In this document: in pieces, positions 45,601-53,124 of the stretch
Layout of the letters: each line of letters opens with the position of its first letter
Position numbering within the stretch: position 1 is the first letter of the stretch
NCBI GenBank assembly: GCA_019634955.1
Contig: JAHCAK010000015.1
Span: forward strand, 1-64,000
Direction of reading: 5' to 3'
Length of the DNA stretch: 64,000 nt
DNA from: Burkholderiales bacterium
Lineage (GTDB): Bacteria > Pseudomonadota > Gammaproteobacteria > Burkholderiales > Usitatibacteraceae
Program-made: the position numbers and the translations under genes
Notes under the pieces: model-generated
Told to the model about the DNA's origin: nothing
The model's input: the letters and a program-made list of their open reading frames with translations, nothing else
Database searches by the model: none

Positions 45601-45847
45601 GCCGGCGGGCACTCGGCAGGCCGACGGGAGCTACTTCGGCCGGCTCCTGCGCACGCGCGGCCCGCCGTTCAACGCGGCGCCCTTCACGCCGATCGGCGAG
45701 GCGGACCTCACCGAAGTGGGCACGATGCGCTTCACCTTCTCGAGCGGCACGGCCGGCGTGATGACCTACACCGTGAGCGGGATCACCGTCACGAAGGCGA
45801 TCACGCGGCAGGTGTTCTCGACGCCGGTGCCCGCGTGCGCGGGCTGA
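42656..45847 (+). CDS. Mosaic secreted protein: RCC1 propeller, anchor-D-like domain, InlB-type repeats, duplicated C-terminal domain
   Basis: 1063 residues. Signal peptide (AIVLAAALLPLPAAPTP); seven RCC1 blades (~30-445, VVAWGENTYGALG to IVAFGLNSFGQRG), one full propeller; an immunoglobulin-like choice-of-anchor/ASPM-type domain (~455-550, FRVTAITTTGDFRHTSNCGTT); three InlB B-repeat-like modules (~555-800), each with SSPAGIDCG and FGGWSGACTGTGSC cysteine pairs; and two copies of a ~120-residue domain starting WWNPGESGWGLNISHQGD (~805 and ~938). A multidomain cell-surface or secreted binding protein is the best reading; ligand unknown. Preceded by GGAGGGG as ribosome-binding site. A pilin-like gene follows after 38 bases. 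Confidence 0.88.
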   Translation: MYPRIPARVAIVLAAALLPLPAAPTPTLEAGLSHNLAITASKRVVAWGENTYGALGNGTQAHASTPVRSGTLESVVAVAAGRDLSVALRSDGTVWTWGGGMGVGLTAPETCFTRPCSLVPRQVHGLTGVRAIAASGGGDFVLALRADGSVVAWGRNAYGTLGNGTETDRLTPAAVALAKPAVAIAAGDRHGVALLDDGTVWTWGTNAMGELGTALTATAANTCAIGGGTPCAKMPVRAGAGRVITADTFGGVAAISAKGRHTLALKADGTVWAWGSDYYGQLGDGKVVDRADPEAVPGMAGVAAVAAGFSHSIAVKRDGSYWAWGLDLSGQLGAAPATETCEARPLPGGSLIPPYMLGKTWACRKKPTFVKARDGAVAIVGGGAHSLTVRPDGAIVAFGLNSFGQRGDGDIRSTLVGVFCYSDPGSCPGLPQGATATGISIGRAATAGSLNAETLDDGLVFAEQAVGTTSSAQELRITSVGDSFRVTAITTTGDFRHTSNCGTTLLVRDASCGIFITFSPAGAGTRNGTVTVATDLEVGSTASLNLRGTGLATSHALSVSRSGTGSGRVTSSPAGIDCGTTCSAQFAAGLSVTLTATPASGSTFGGWSGACTGTGSCVVAMTASRSVAASFTAGTTTNYTLTVARIGTGAGTVSSSPAGIDCGAACSAQYASGTSVTLAATPAAGSAFGGWSGACTGTGSCSVAMTSARSVTASFTASPASHLLTVTRSGNGTGTVASSPAGILCGTTCAATFNGGTLVALSASPAAGSIFGGWGGACGGTGACSVTMNAPASVSATFSIAPTGGDNYTALWWNPGESGWGLNISHQGDILFGTLFTYDATGRPLWLVMPAGERQGTSTTYNGTLYRTTGPPFNAVPFTPIGPQNLTVVGAMTFTYTGSGAALAYSYDGVTVSKLVQKQVFGSRAATCVPTTGSRAALVNYQDLWWNADESGWGVNITHQGDTLFATLFTYDATGRGLWLVLPAGTRQADGSYFGRLLRTRGPPFNAAPFTPIGEADLTEVGTMRFTFSSGTAGVMTYTVSGITVTKAITRQVFSTPVPACAG
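44320..45060 (+). repeat. Three tandem InlB B-like repeat units within the RCC1 mosaic gene
   Basis: Units begin near 44320, 44566 and 44818, each about 82 codons. Shared segments include AGIDCGTTCSAQF/AGIDCGAACSAQY/AGILCGTTCAATF and GGWSGACTGTGSC. Paired cysteines suggest disulfide-stabilised extracellular modules. Confidence 0.85.
45070..45840 (+). repeat. Duplicated C-terminal domain in the RCC1 mosaic gene
   Basis: Two copies (about 45070-45425 and 45470-45825) share NY-x-x-LWWN-x-x-ESGWG, FTYDATGR-x-LWLV-x-PAG and RGPPFNAAPFTPIG-type segments and both end in RQVF or KQVF. The copies differ by many substitutions, so the duplication is old or selected to diverge. Confidence 0.85.
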
Positions 45848-45885
45848 CGGCCCGGCGGCCCCGGGGCCGTCGTATCATGGCGGCC

Positions 45886-46383
45886 ATGCAACGCAAGGCC
45901 CTTGGCTTCACCTGGATCGAGCTCCTGCTCGTGCTCGCCGTGTTCGCGGTCCTCGCGGCCATGGCCATCCCCGGCTTCCGCGACGCCGCGCTCAGGAAGC
46001 AGGTGGCCGAAGGGATGGCGCTCGCGGCAATCGCGAAGCAGGGCGTCCAGGCGGCGTGGAGCGCCAAGGGCGAGATGCCCGCCGACAACGCGGGCGCGGC
46101 GCTGCCCCCGCGCGACAAGATCGTCGGCAACCTCGTGAAGGACGTGAACGTGGCCGAGGGCGCGGTGACGCTCACCTTCGGCAACAACGCGGCCTCGGCG
46201 CTCCAGGGCAAGCGCGTGACGGTCCGGCCGGCGGTCGTGGCCGACCAGCCCGTCGTGCCGATCGCGTGGCTCTGCCATGCCGTGCCCGTGCCCAAGGGCA
46301 TGGAGGTGCGCGGCAAGGACGAGACGGACATCCCCCCGGCGTTCCTGCCCGTGGAGTGCCGCGGGACGGGCGCGGCGAAGTAG
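45886..46383 (+). CDS. Type IV pilin-like (prepilin) protein
   Basis: 165 residues. Class III signal: MQRKALG, cleavage before FTWIELLLVLAVFAVLAAMAIP with Glu at +5 of the mature protein and an N-methylated Phe expected at +1. The rest is a small globular domain with two Cys (LCHAVP and VECRG), the position of the pilin disulfide loop. ATG 45877 nine bases upstream is an alternative; 45886 was taken because it starts the canonical leader, and TATCAT at 45873-45878 could be a -10. No pilus assembly genes are nearby, so it is probably a minor pilin or pseudopilin. Confidence 0.85.
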   Translation: MQRKALGFTWIELLLVLAVFAVLAAMAIPGFRDAALRKQVAEGMALAAIAKQGVQAAWSAKGEMPADNAGAALPPRDKIVGNLVKDVNVAEGAVTLTFGNNAASALQGKRVTVRPAVVADQPVVPIAWLCHAVPVPKGMEVRGKDETDIPPAFLPVECRGTGAAK

Positions 46384-46388
46384 GGCGC

Positions 46389-47273
46389 CTACCGCAGCGC
46401 CGCGGGCGCGGGTCCCGCCACCGGGATCTCCATGAGGTCCTCCCCGAACACGATGTTGCCGCGGTAGGCGCGGCTCATCTCGGCGACGACGCGCTCGCGC
46501 ACGCCCGGGCGGTCCAGCTGCTCCGTCACGTGGGTGATGACCAGCGTCTTCGCGCGGGCCTTCTCGGCGAGTTGCGCGAGCTCCAGGTGGCCCGTCACCG
46601 ACTGCGCGAACGCCTTGCTGGGCGAGGTGCCCGAGAGGTAGTGGCACATGTGCACGAGCACGTCGCAATCCTGCGCGAGCCGCTCCATCGCGGCGCAGGG
46701 GCCCGTGTCGCCGGAATAGACGAACGAGCCCTGCGGGCAGTCGAGGCGGTAGCCATACGAGACGAGGTGCGGCCCGAAGTGCGCCACGCCCGCGCTCCTC
46801 ACCGCCCAGCCCTCGCCCTCGACGGTCTCGTTGGGCCCGAGCTCGCGAACCACCGGGCGTGGCGGCGGGCGCTCGCCTATGCCGCCGCGGGCGCGGTAGA
46901 CGTCGAGGCTCACCTCGTTGCGCGTGCGCGAGACGATGTCCGGCCCGAAGGCGCCGTCCTCGCCCCAGAGGCGCTCGCCGATGCGCGCGAGCGGCGGCGG
47001 GCCGTAGACCCGGAGTTCCGGAATCCGCGCGGCGCCCTGGTCCCAGCGCGTGAGCACCAGCCGCGCGAGGTCGCCCATGTGGTCGTAGTGGTGGTGGCTC
47101 AGGAAGGCGTGCGTGACTTCCGTGGGGGCGATGCCAAGCTCCAGCAGGCGGTGGTGCGCGCCGAACCCGTGGTCGAAGACGATCGTCGACCCGCCCGCGC
47201 GCACGACGTAGCCCGAGCACATGCGCCGCAGCGACGGCGTCGGCGTCCCCGTGCCGAGGAGGTGGATGCGCAT
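46389..47273 (-). CDS. Metallo-beta-lactamase-fold hydrolase (RNase Z-like)
   Basis: 294 residues. The metal-binding HxHxDH is LSHHHYDHMGD (His60, His62, Asp64, His65), with further ligands likely in VYSGDTGPCAAM (Asp) and the late ITHVTE. The start MRIHLLGTGTPTPS and overall length match RNase Z/arylsulfatase-like members, but the tRNA-binding exosite of RNase Z is not obvious. Function unassigned. It follows the Bug receptor gene by four bases, so a role in degrading whatever that receptor imports is possible. Confidence 0.88.
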   Translation of the reverse strand: MRIHLLGTGTPTPSLRRMCSGYVVRAGGSTIVFDHGFGAHHRLLELGIAPTEVTHAFLSHHHYDHMGDLARLVLTRWDQGAARIPELRVYGPPPLARIGERLWGEDGAFGPDIVSRTRNEVSLDVYRARGGIGERPPPRPVVRELGPNETVEGEGWAVRSAGVAHFGPHLVSYGYRLDCPQGSFVYSGDTGPCAAMERLAQDCDVLVHMCHYLSGTSPSKAFAQSVTGHLELAQLAEKARAKTLVITHVTEQLDRPGVRERVVAEMSRAYRGNIVFGEDLMEIPVAGPAPAALR

Positions 47274-47277
47274 CCGC

Positions 47278-48261
47278 TCAGCGCTCCCGCAGGCCGAGCG
47301 CGTCGATCATGGCGCCGTACTTCTTCTGCTCCGCCGCCACGAACGCGGCGAAATCCGCGGGCGTGCCGGGGATCGTCTCCACGCCCTGGTTGGCGAGCGA
47401 CTCGCGCAGGTCCGGCTGGACGACGGCGGCCGAGATGACCTCGTTCAGGCGCTTGATCACGGGCGCCGGGGTGCCCTTGGGCACGAAGAAGCCGAACCAG
47501 CCGGAGAGGTCGAAGTTGCGCAGGCCCACTTCGTCCATCGTCGGCACGCTGGGCAGCGCCGGGGAGCGCTGCCTCCCCGTGACGGCCAGCGCCTTGAGCT
47601 TGCCCGCGCGCACGTGCGGAACGGCCGGCGGAAAGCCCGAGAAGTAGATGTGCACCACGCCCGCGAGCGTGTCGGTCACGGCCTGCGCGCCGCCCTTGTA
47701 CGGCACGTGCAGCAGGCTGATGCCGGCGGACTTCCTGAGCTGCTCGCCCGCGAACTGCGCGGGGCTGCCCGCGCCAGCCGAGGCGTAGGCGTACTTGTCG
47801 GGCGCGGCCTTGGCGGCCTTGATGAAGTCCGCGAGCGTGTCGCCCGGCGCGGACGGGTGCGCGACCAGCAGCAGCGGGCTCACGCCGCCGAGCGCCACGG
47901 GCTCGAAGTCGCGCACCGTGTCGTAGGCCGGGTTCTTCGCCATCTGCGGCGCGACCGTCATCTCGGAGGTGTAGCCGAGCAGCACCGTGTAGCCGTCGGG
48001 CGGCGCCTTCGCCACCGTGCCCGCGCCGAGCATGCCCGCGGCGCCGGGCTTGTTCTCGATCACCACGGGCTGGCCGAAGGCGTCTCCCATCTTCCTGCCG
48101 ATGGAGCGCGCCAGCACGTCGCCCAGCCCGCCCGGGCCGTAGGGGACCACGATTCGCACGGCCTTGTCCGGCCACGCCTGGGCCTGCGCGGCGGGCGCGA
48201 GGCCGAGGGCGGGAAGCGCCGCAAGGAGGGTCAGGAGGGCACGGCGATGGCGGTCGGTCAT
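47278..48261 (-). CDS. Bug/TctC-family periplasmic solute-binding protein
   Basis: 327 residues. Signal with arginine pair (RHRRALLTLLAALPALGLAPAAQAQ region), mature start AWPDKAVRIVVPYGPGGLGDVLAR, then NKPGAAGMLGAGTVAKAPPDGYT and LLHVPYKGGAQAVTDTLAG, all Bug landmarks. Ligand unknown. First gene of a two-gene unit with the metallo-beta-lactamase protein. Divergent from a LysR regulator; GATAACC repeats between them suggest LysR-type activation. The -10 TATACT (48295-48290) lacks a matching -35, consistent with activator dependence. Confidence 0.93.
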   Translation of the reverse strand: MTDRHRRALLTLLAALPALGLAPAAQAQAWPDKAVRIVVPYGPGGLGDVLARSIGRKMGDAFGQPVVIENKPGAAGMLGAGTVAKAPPDGYTVLLGYTSEMTVAPQMAKNPAYDTVRDFEPVALGGVSPLLLVAHPSAPGDTLADFIKAAKAAPDKYAYASAGAGSPAQFAGEQLRKSAGISLLHVPYKGGAQAVTDTLAGVVHIYFSGFPPAVPHVRAGKLKALAVTGRQRSPALPSVPTMDEVGLRNFDLSGWFGFFVPKGTPAPVIKRLNEVISAAVVQPDLRESLANQGVETIPGTPADFAAFVAAEQKKYGAMIDALGLRER

Positions 48262-48289
48262 GGGTCGCTCCTCGGGAGGGGATGGGCCG

Positions 48290-48343
48290 AGTATACGAAG
48301 TCGAGATAACCGAACAGGCCAAAGGTGGCATGAAGTGATAACC
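48290..48343. promoter_or_regulatory. Divergent regulatory region, LysR gene and Bug operon
   Basis: Minus-strand TATACT (48295-48290) serves the Bug gene. The heptamer GATAACC occurs at 48305-48311 and 48337-48343, 32 bases apart (three turns), matching the recognition plus activation site layout of LysR regulators. The second copy is nine bases before the LysR start codon, so autoregulation is likely. Confidence 0.55.
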
Positions 48344-48351
48344 TTCAGGGC

Positions 48352-49281
48352 ATGGCCGAAACGGACCTCCGGACTCGCCTGCGGTCACGGCTCAAGGCCC
48401 GGCAGCTCGCGACGCTGCTCGCCATCGCCGAGAAGGGGAGCCTCGGTCGCGCGGCCGTGACGCTCGGCGTGAGCCAGCCCGCGCTCAGCAAGGCCCTCCG
48501 GGAGCTGGAGGCGGCGCTGGGGCACGCCCTCTTCACGCGGTCGCGTCGCGGCCTCGTTGCCAACGCGCACGGCACGGCGACCATCGAGCACGCCCGGCGG
48601 CTGCTCCAGGACGTGGACGCGCTCGCGGCGACGCTGGACGCGGTCGATCGCGGCGCGGGCGGGAGGCTGCGACTGGGCGTGATTCCCTACGTGTCGTCGG
48701 ACTGGCTGCGCGGCGTGGCCGCGCGGCTGCTGGACGAGGCGCCGCCCATCGCGCTGCAGATCTCGGAGGCCGCCACCGACAGCCTGCTCGAGGCCCTGCG
48801 CCACCGGAGCCTCGACGTGGTCGTCGGCCGCATCACGCCGGCCAACGCGGGGAGCGACCTCGCGTGGCGGCCGGTCTTCGAGCAGGTGCTTCGCGTCGTC
48901 GCGCGGGCGCGGCACCCGCTCTTTCGCCGCGCGCGCGTGACGATCGCGCACCTGGCCGATGGCGAGTGGATGCTGCCACCGCCGGCCTCGCCCACGCGCC
49001 TGCTGCTGGAGCAGGTGTTCGCGCAGGCGGGCCTGCCCGCGCCGCAGTCGCGGCTCGAGACCTACTCCCTTCCGATCATGGAGAGCTTCCTCGTCGCGAG
49101 CGACCGGCTCGCCGCCGTGCCGGGAGACATCGCCGCGCAGCTCGAGCGGCGCGGGCGCATCCGCGCGCTGCCGTTCCGGTGGCCCATGCCCCCGATCTGC
49201 CTCGCGTGGCTCGCGGGCGACGAGCCCAGCCCGCTCATCCGGCGCTTCGAGGCCGCCGCGGCCGGCGACCGGCGGCCATAG
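48352..49281 (+). CDS. LysR-family transcriptional regulator
   Basis: 309 residues. N-terminal helix-turn-helix (~16-75): QLATLLAIAEKGSLGRAAVTLG, SQPALSKALRELEAALG and FTRSRRGL, the classic LysR signature; the rest is the two-lobed ligand-binding domain starting RLRLGVIPYVSS. Probably controls the divergent Bug-receptor/metallo-beta-lactamase genes in response to the imported acid. The inducer cannot be read. GATAAC lies nine bases before the ATG and could be a -10. Confidence 0.95.
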   Translation: MAETDLRTRLRSRLKARQLATLLAIAEKGSLGRAAVTLGVSQPALSKALRELEAALGHALFTRSRRGLVANAHGTATIEHARRLLQDVDALAATLDAVDRGAGGRLRLGVIPYVSSDWLRGVAARLLDEAPPIALQISEAATDSLLEALRHRSLDVVVGRITPANAGSDLAWRPVFEQVLRVVARARHPLFRRARVTIAHLADGEWMLPPPASPTRLLLEQVFAQAGLPAPQSRLETYSLPIMESFLVASDRLAAVPGDIAAQLERRGRIRALPFRWPMPPICLAWLAGDEPSPLIRRFEAAAAGDRRP

Positions 49282-49312
49282 CGCCCTCTAACTTCGCAAC
49301 GAGGACCCGACC

Positions 49313-50755
49313 ATGAACGATTCCTTCTGCAGCAACTGCCGCCGGCTCGCGCTGGCGGCCGCGGCCGTGCTTCTGCCCGTCATCGCGGCCGCCCAGGCCG
49401 CGCCCATCCCGCTGGTCGGCGTGCCCGACTTCGCCCGGATCACGCGGACCTACGGCCCCGCCGTCGTCAACATCAGCGTGAGCGGGATGCGCACCGTCTC
49501 CGCGGGCAGCGACGACGAGGAGGACGGCGACGGCGCCGGCGCCGACCCGTCATCCGACGAGATGCGCAGCTTCCTGCGCCGCTTCCAGCAGCAGTTCGGC
49601 GGCAAGGGCGCCACGATGCAGGTGCCGGTGAGCGGGCTGGGCTCCGGCTTCATCGTGAGCGAGGAGGGGCTCATCCTCACGAGCGCGCACGTGGTGGCCC
49701 ACGCGAGCGAGGTGATCGTGAAGCTCACGGACCGTCGCGAGTTCCGCGCCAGGGTGCTGGGCGCCGACCGCCGCACCGACGTCGCCGTGCTCAAGATCGA
49801 CGCGGGACGCCTGCCGGTCGTGGCCATCGGCAACCCGGACGAACTGGCCGTCGGCGAGTGGGTGGTCGCCATCGGCTCGCCCTTCGGCTTCGACAACAGC
49901 GTCTCGGTCGGCGTGGTGAGCGCGAAGGGGCGCGCGCTGCAGGAAGGCAGCGCCGTCCCCTTCATCCAGACCGACGCTGCCGTGAACCCGGGCAACTCCG
50001 GCGGCCCCCTCTTCAATTCGCGCGGGGAAGTCGTCGGCATCAACTCGCAGATCTACAGCCGCTCGGGCGGCTACCAGGGCCTGAGCTTCGCGATCCCCAT
50101 CGACCTCGCGCAGAGCGTGGCGAAGCAGATCGCGAGCACGGGGCGCGTGTCGCACGGCCTGATGGGCGTGGCCGTGCAGGAACTGAACCAGGCGCTGGCG
50201 GACGCCTTCCGGCTTCCCAAGCCGGTGGGGGCGCTCGTCTACGACCTCCAGCCGGGCGGTGCCGGGGCCGCGGCGGGGCTGCGGCCCGGCGACGTGATCC
50301 TGCAGGTCGACAAGCGCCCGATCCTTTCCTCGGCGGAGCTCCCGGCGCTCGTGGCGATGGCCGCGCCCGGGCAGCGCATCGACCTCGACATCTGGCGCGA
50401 CGGCGCGCGGCAGCGGATCACCGCCACGCTGGGCGATTCGAGCAAGCCCGTGCGCGAGCCTGCGCCGGCCGCCCCGCCGAAGCCCGCGCCGGGCCAGCTC
50501 GGTCTCGTGCTGAGGGGCCTGGAGCCGAGCGAGCTGCGCCTGCTCGGGCTGGGGGCGGGGCTGGTGGTGGAGGGCGCGAGCGGCCCGGCGCTGGAGGCTG
50601 GCCTGCAGCCCGGCGACATCATCCTCGCGGTGAACGGCAAGCCGGTAGCCGAGGTCGAGCAGCTGCGCGCCGCGGTGGCCGGCGCCACGAAGCCGGTGGC
50701 GCTTCTCATCCAGCGCGAGGGGCAGCGCACCTTCGTGCCGGTCGCGGTGCCGTAG
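49313..50755 (+). CDS. HtrA/DegP-family periplasmic serine protease
   Basis: 480 residues. Signal peptide (~8-28), acidic linker (SDDEEDGDGAGADPSSDE), trypsin-like domain with triad His126 (ILTSAHVVAHA), Asp156 (RRTDVAVLKI) and Ser229 (NPGNSGGPLF), then two PDZ domains (~260-350 and ~395-475; second DIILAVNGKPVAEVEQL). Degrades or refolds damaged envelope proteins; the order and length match DegP/MucD. Known to answer envelope stress in relatives; no sigma-E promoter was identified. The ATG at 49313 follows GAGG. Confidence 0.95.
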   Translation: MNDSFCSNCRRLALAAAAVLLPVIAAAQAAPIPLVGVPDFARITRTYGPAVVNISVSGMRTVSAGSDDEEDGDGAGADPSSDEMRSFLRRFQQQFGGKGATMQVPVSGLGSGFIVSEEGLILTSAHVVAHASEVIVKLTDRREFRARVLGADRRTDVAVLKIDAGRLPVVAIGNPDELAVGEWVVAIGSPFGFDNSVSVGVVSAKGRALQEGSAVPFIQTDAAVNPGNSGGPLFNSRGEVVGINSQIYSRSGGYQGLSFAIPIDLAQSVAKQIASTGRVSHGLMGVAVQELNQALADAFRLPKPVGALVYDLQPGGAGAAAGLRPGDVILQVDKRPILSSAELPALVAMAAPGQRIDLDIWRDGARQRITATLGDSSKPVREPAPAAPPKPAPGQLGLVLRGLEPSELRLLGLGAGLVVEGASGPALEAGLQPGDIILAVNGKPVAEVEQLRAAVAGATKPVALLIQREGQRTFVPVAVP

Positions 50756-50774
50756 GCGGGCGCGCGGGCCGCCG

Positions 50775-51134
50775 CTACCGCGCGGGCTTCACGATGGAGA
50801 CGAGCGTCGTCTTCATCATCGCGCCCGTCTTCATGTCCATCCACGGCGACTGGATCGTCACGTCCACGCCGCCCTTGCGGAACATGGCGCTTTCCTTGCC
50901 GGCCTCGCCGATGGCCTTGAGGCCCTGCGCCTTGTAGAACGCCGCCACCTTGGCGATGGGGTCGGCCGTGGTGAAGCACGCGGCCTCGCCGCCGACCATC
51001 TCCTTCACGGCATTCGAGGTGGCGGCATCGTGCTTCGCGCCGGGATAGACGGTGACGCCCAGCTTCTCCTCGGCCTGGGCGGCACCGAGCGTGGCGAGGA
51101 GGGCGAGCGTGGCGACGAGGGACTTCACTTTCAA
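50775..51134 (-). CDS. Small exported protein of unknown function
   Basis: 119 residues. TTG start at 51134 is preceded by GGAAAGGAAAAG and gives KVKSLVATLALLATLGAAQA, a clean signal peptide cleaved before EEKLG; no ATG sits suitably. The mature part begins GVTVYPGAKHDAATSNAV and has one Cys (AACFTTADPIAKVAAFYKAQG), resembling small periplasmic proteins of about 100 residues with a VYPGA start. Function unknown. Convergent with htrA (19-base gap). The 127-base gap upstream holds no recognisable element beyond GC-rich sequence. Confidence 0.8.
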   Translation of the reverse strand: MKVKSLVATLALLATLGAAQAEEKLGVTVYPGAKHDAATSNAVKEMVGGEAACFTTADPIAKVAAFYKAQGLKAIGEAGKESAMFRKGGVDVTIQSPWMDMKTGAMMKTTLVSIVKPAR

Positions 51135-51261
51135 GGCTTTTCCTTTCCGGATGCGGTTGTCGTGCGGCGCCGTGCGCGCCATTCGCGCACGCCGGCCGGC
51201 AGTATAGGAACGCCGGCCGCGCGGTTCATCCGGAAATCGGCTTGACAAGCCCGCGGGCCGG

Positions 51262-52059
51262 TCACTTCTCCGCGGCGAGGTAGTCCTGGACCAGCCGCTC
51301 CCAGATGACCTCCAGCTCGTAGGCGCTCGCGCGCGCGAGGCCCTCGAGGTCCGGGAAGAGGCTCGCGTAGGTGACGTTCATGCGGTAGAGCGCCTCCATC
51401 GCCTGCGCGCGCACTTCGAACGGCAGCACGAACTTGAGCAGCAGCTCGTCGGCGTGCCGGTAGTGGCCGAGCACCTCGTCGAGGGGCCGGTCGATCACGC
51501 CGGGCACGACGAAGAGGCCGGACTGGGCCACGAGGCGCAGGTCCATCTGCGAGGGCTCGCCGAACCACACCACCGGGTGGTCGTTGCGCAGGAAGTACCG
51601 CTCGAAGTTCCCGGCCACGCGCGGGTCGATCGCGTCGCGGTCGAGCTGCGGGTGGGTGTCGGGCGCGAGCCCCCACAGCGCCGGCGTGTTGAGCGCGTAC
51701 ACGGCGGCGTCGCCCGTGGCGCTCTCCAGCGCGAAGAACGCGGCCACGTGCGGCGACTTGGTGAAGTCGAGCAGCCGCGTGGGCGCGCCATGGTGCTGCA
51801 TCAACGCGAGCGAGCGCAGGTCGTCGTCCAGTGCGGAGCTGTCCTGAAGGTGGTTGTGGGCCTTGCGGCGGAAGATGCGCAGCGCCCGCGATTCCCGCAG
51901 CGGCCAGAGCTTCCGGTCCGGGCAGTAGGTGTGCATCTTGCGGCCGAGGGAGGTGAGGAGCGGCCAGTGGGCCGACACCTCGCCGCGGAAGGCCCAGCCC
52001 GGGAGCGTGCCGAGGCGGTCCTCGAATTCCTTCCAGTCGCCGAGTCGGACGGTGCGCAT
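51262..52059 (-). CDS. FRG-domain protein
   Basis: 265 residues with one FRG domain over ~5-200: WAFRGEVSAHWPLLTSLGRK gives the Phe-Arg-Gly motif and LMQHHGAPTRLLDFTKSP the second conserved block, with HPVVWFGEPSQMD later. FRG domains are found alone and in some defence-related proteins; the biochemical activity is not known to me. No signal peptide or membrane helix. The ATG at 52059 lies seven bases behind the RluA-type gene on the same strand, so they are co-transcribed. Longer upstream starts would overlap that gene and were rejected. Confidence 0.85.
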   Translation of the reverse strand: MRTVRLGDWKEFEDRLGTLPGWAFRGEVSAHWPLLTSLGRKMHTYCPDRKLWPLRESRALRIFRRKAHNHLQDSSALDDDLRSLALMQHHGAPTRLLDFTKSPHVAAFFALESATGDAAVYALNTPALWGLAPDTHPQLDRDAIDPRVAGNFERYFLRNDHPVVWFGEPSQMDLRLVAQSGLFVVPGVIDRPLDEVLGHYRHADELLLKFVLPFEVRAQAMEALYRMNVTYASLFPDLEGLARASAYELEVIWERLVQDYLAAEK

Positions 52060-52066
52060 GCCGCGA

Positions 52067-52729
52067 TTATCCGCCCTCCCGGAACGGCGCGCCGCTCCGC
52101 CATGACAGACGCCGCCCGTCGGCCGGGTGGGCGAGCGCCAGCCGCTCCGCGTGCAGCAGCAGCCGCGTTGCCGCGCGGGCCAGCGGCTCCGGCGCGTAGA
52201 GCGCATCGCCCACGACCGGGTGGCCGATGGCCGCGAGGTGCACGCGGAGCTGGTGCGAACGGCCAGTGACGGGCTCGAGTTCGAGGAGCGTGCCGGCGCC
52301 CCAGGGGCCGGGCGCGTCCCCGATCGCCCGCCATCGCGTGAGGCTGGGCCGGCCGTGCGCCGCGTCCACCTTCTGCCGCGGCCGCGCGGGCCAGTCGGCG
52401 GCGAGCGGGAGGTCGATCACGCTCCAGCCATCGGCATCCGGATCCCAGGGCCGCGGCACGCCCGCCACCACCGCGACATACCGCTTGCCGACTTCGCGCG
52501 AAGCGAAGGCGCGCGAGAGGGTGCGCTGCGCCTCGATGCCGCGCGCGAACACCATGAGGCCCGAGGTTGCCATGTCCAGCCGGTGGACGACGAGCGCGTC
52601 TGGCCATTGCCGGCGCACGCGCGCATGCAGGCAGTCCTCGCCCGCCGGGCCGCGGCCGGCCACCGAGAGCAGGCCGGCGGGCTTGTCGGCGACGACCAGC
52701 CAGTCGTCGAGGTGCAGGGGGACGATCAT
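52067..52729 (-). CDS. RluA-family pseudouridine synthase
   Basis: 220 residues, a single PseudoU_synth_2 domain without S4. The catalytic motif is VVHRLDMATSGLMVFA with Asp52; TGRSHQLRVHLAAIGHPVVGD is the second RNA-binding motif. Closest in size to RluA (23S position 746 and tRNA position 32), but the exact site cannot be proven from sequence. Lies between a small membrane protein gene (16 bases upstream) and the FRG gene (seven bases downstream). Confidence 0.92.
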   Translation of the reverse strand: MIVPLHLDDWLVVADKPAGLLSVAGRGPAGEDCLHARVRRQWPDALVVHRLDMATSGLMVFARGIEAQRTLSRAFASREVGKRYVAVVAGVPRPWDPDADGWSVIDLPLAADWPARPRQKVDAAHGRPSLTRWRAIGDAPGPWGAGTLLELEPVTGRSHQLRVHLAAIGHPVVGDALYAPEPLARAATRLLLHAERLALAHPADGRRLSWRSGAPFREGG

Positions 52730-52745
52730 GCGGCCGTCGCGCCGC

Positions 52746-53054
52746 TCAGTCGACGTGGGAGTAGCGCGCCAGCGTGACCTTCCCGTCCCGTGCCTTTACC
52801 GTGCAGAGGTGGAGCGAAGGCGGAATGGCGCCGTAGAAAGAAACGGTGAGCTCGTCGTCCGAGAGGGTGACGAACTGCCTGTCGATCTCCGCCCGGGCCG
52901 CCTGCCCGGCCTCCAGGAACGCGGTGCCGGGCTTGAACCGGTCGCAGAACGCCATCGCCTTGCCCGCGGCGCGGTTCTCCATGGCGACCACGACGGCGAC
53001 GCCGCCGGCTGCCAGCACGACCAACCCCGCCATCCATTTCGCCAAGCGTCGCAT
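52746..53054 (-). CDS. Small single-pass membrane/exported protein of unknown function
   Basis: 102 residues. RRLAKWMAGLVVLAAGGVAVVVAM forms an N-terminal membrane anchor or uncleaved signal; the remaining ~75 residues are periplasmic with two Cys (AFCDRFKPGT and LHLCTVKARDG) that could form a disulfide. No family recognised. ATG at 53054 puts the anchor at the start; a longer reading to 53114 adds a basic segment. 16 bases upstream of the RluA-type gene, 70 bases downstream of the MoaD-like gene. Confidence 0.7.
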   Translation of the reverse strand: MRRLAKWMAGLVVLAAGGVAVVVAMENRAAGKAMAFCDRFKPGTAFLEAGQAARAEIDRQFVTLSDDELTVSFYGAIPPSLHLCTVKARDGKVTLARYSHVD

Positions 53055-53124
53055 GTGCCGATGGGCCCGATTGCCGCCTCCGGCGATTCTGGTCGCGCGG
53101 GTGCGGGCGGTCAACGGCGGGCGC

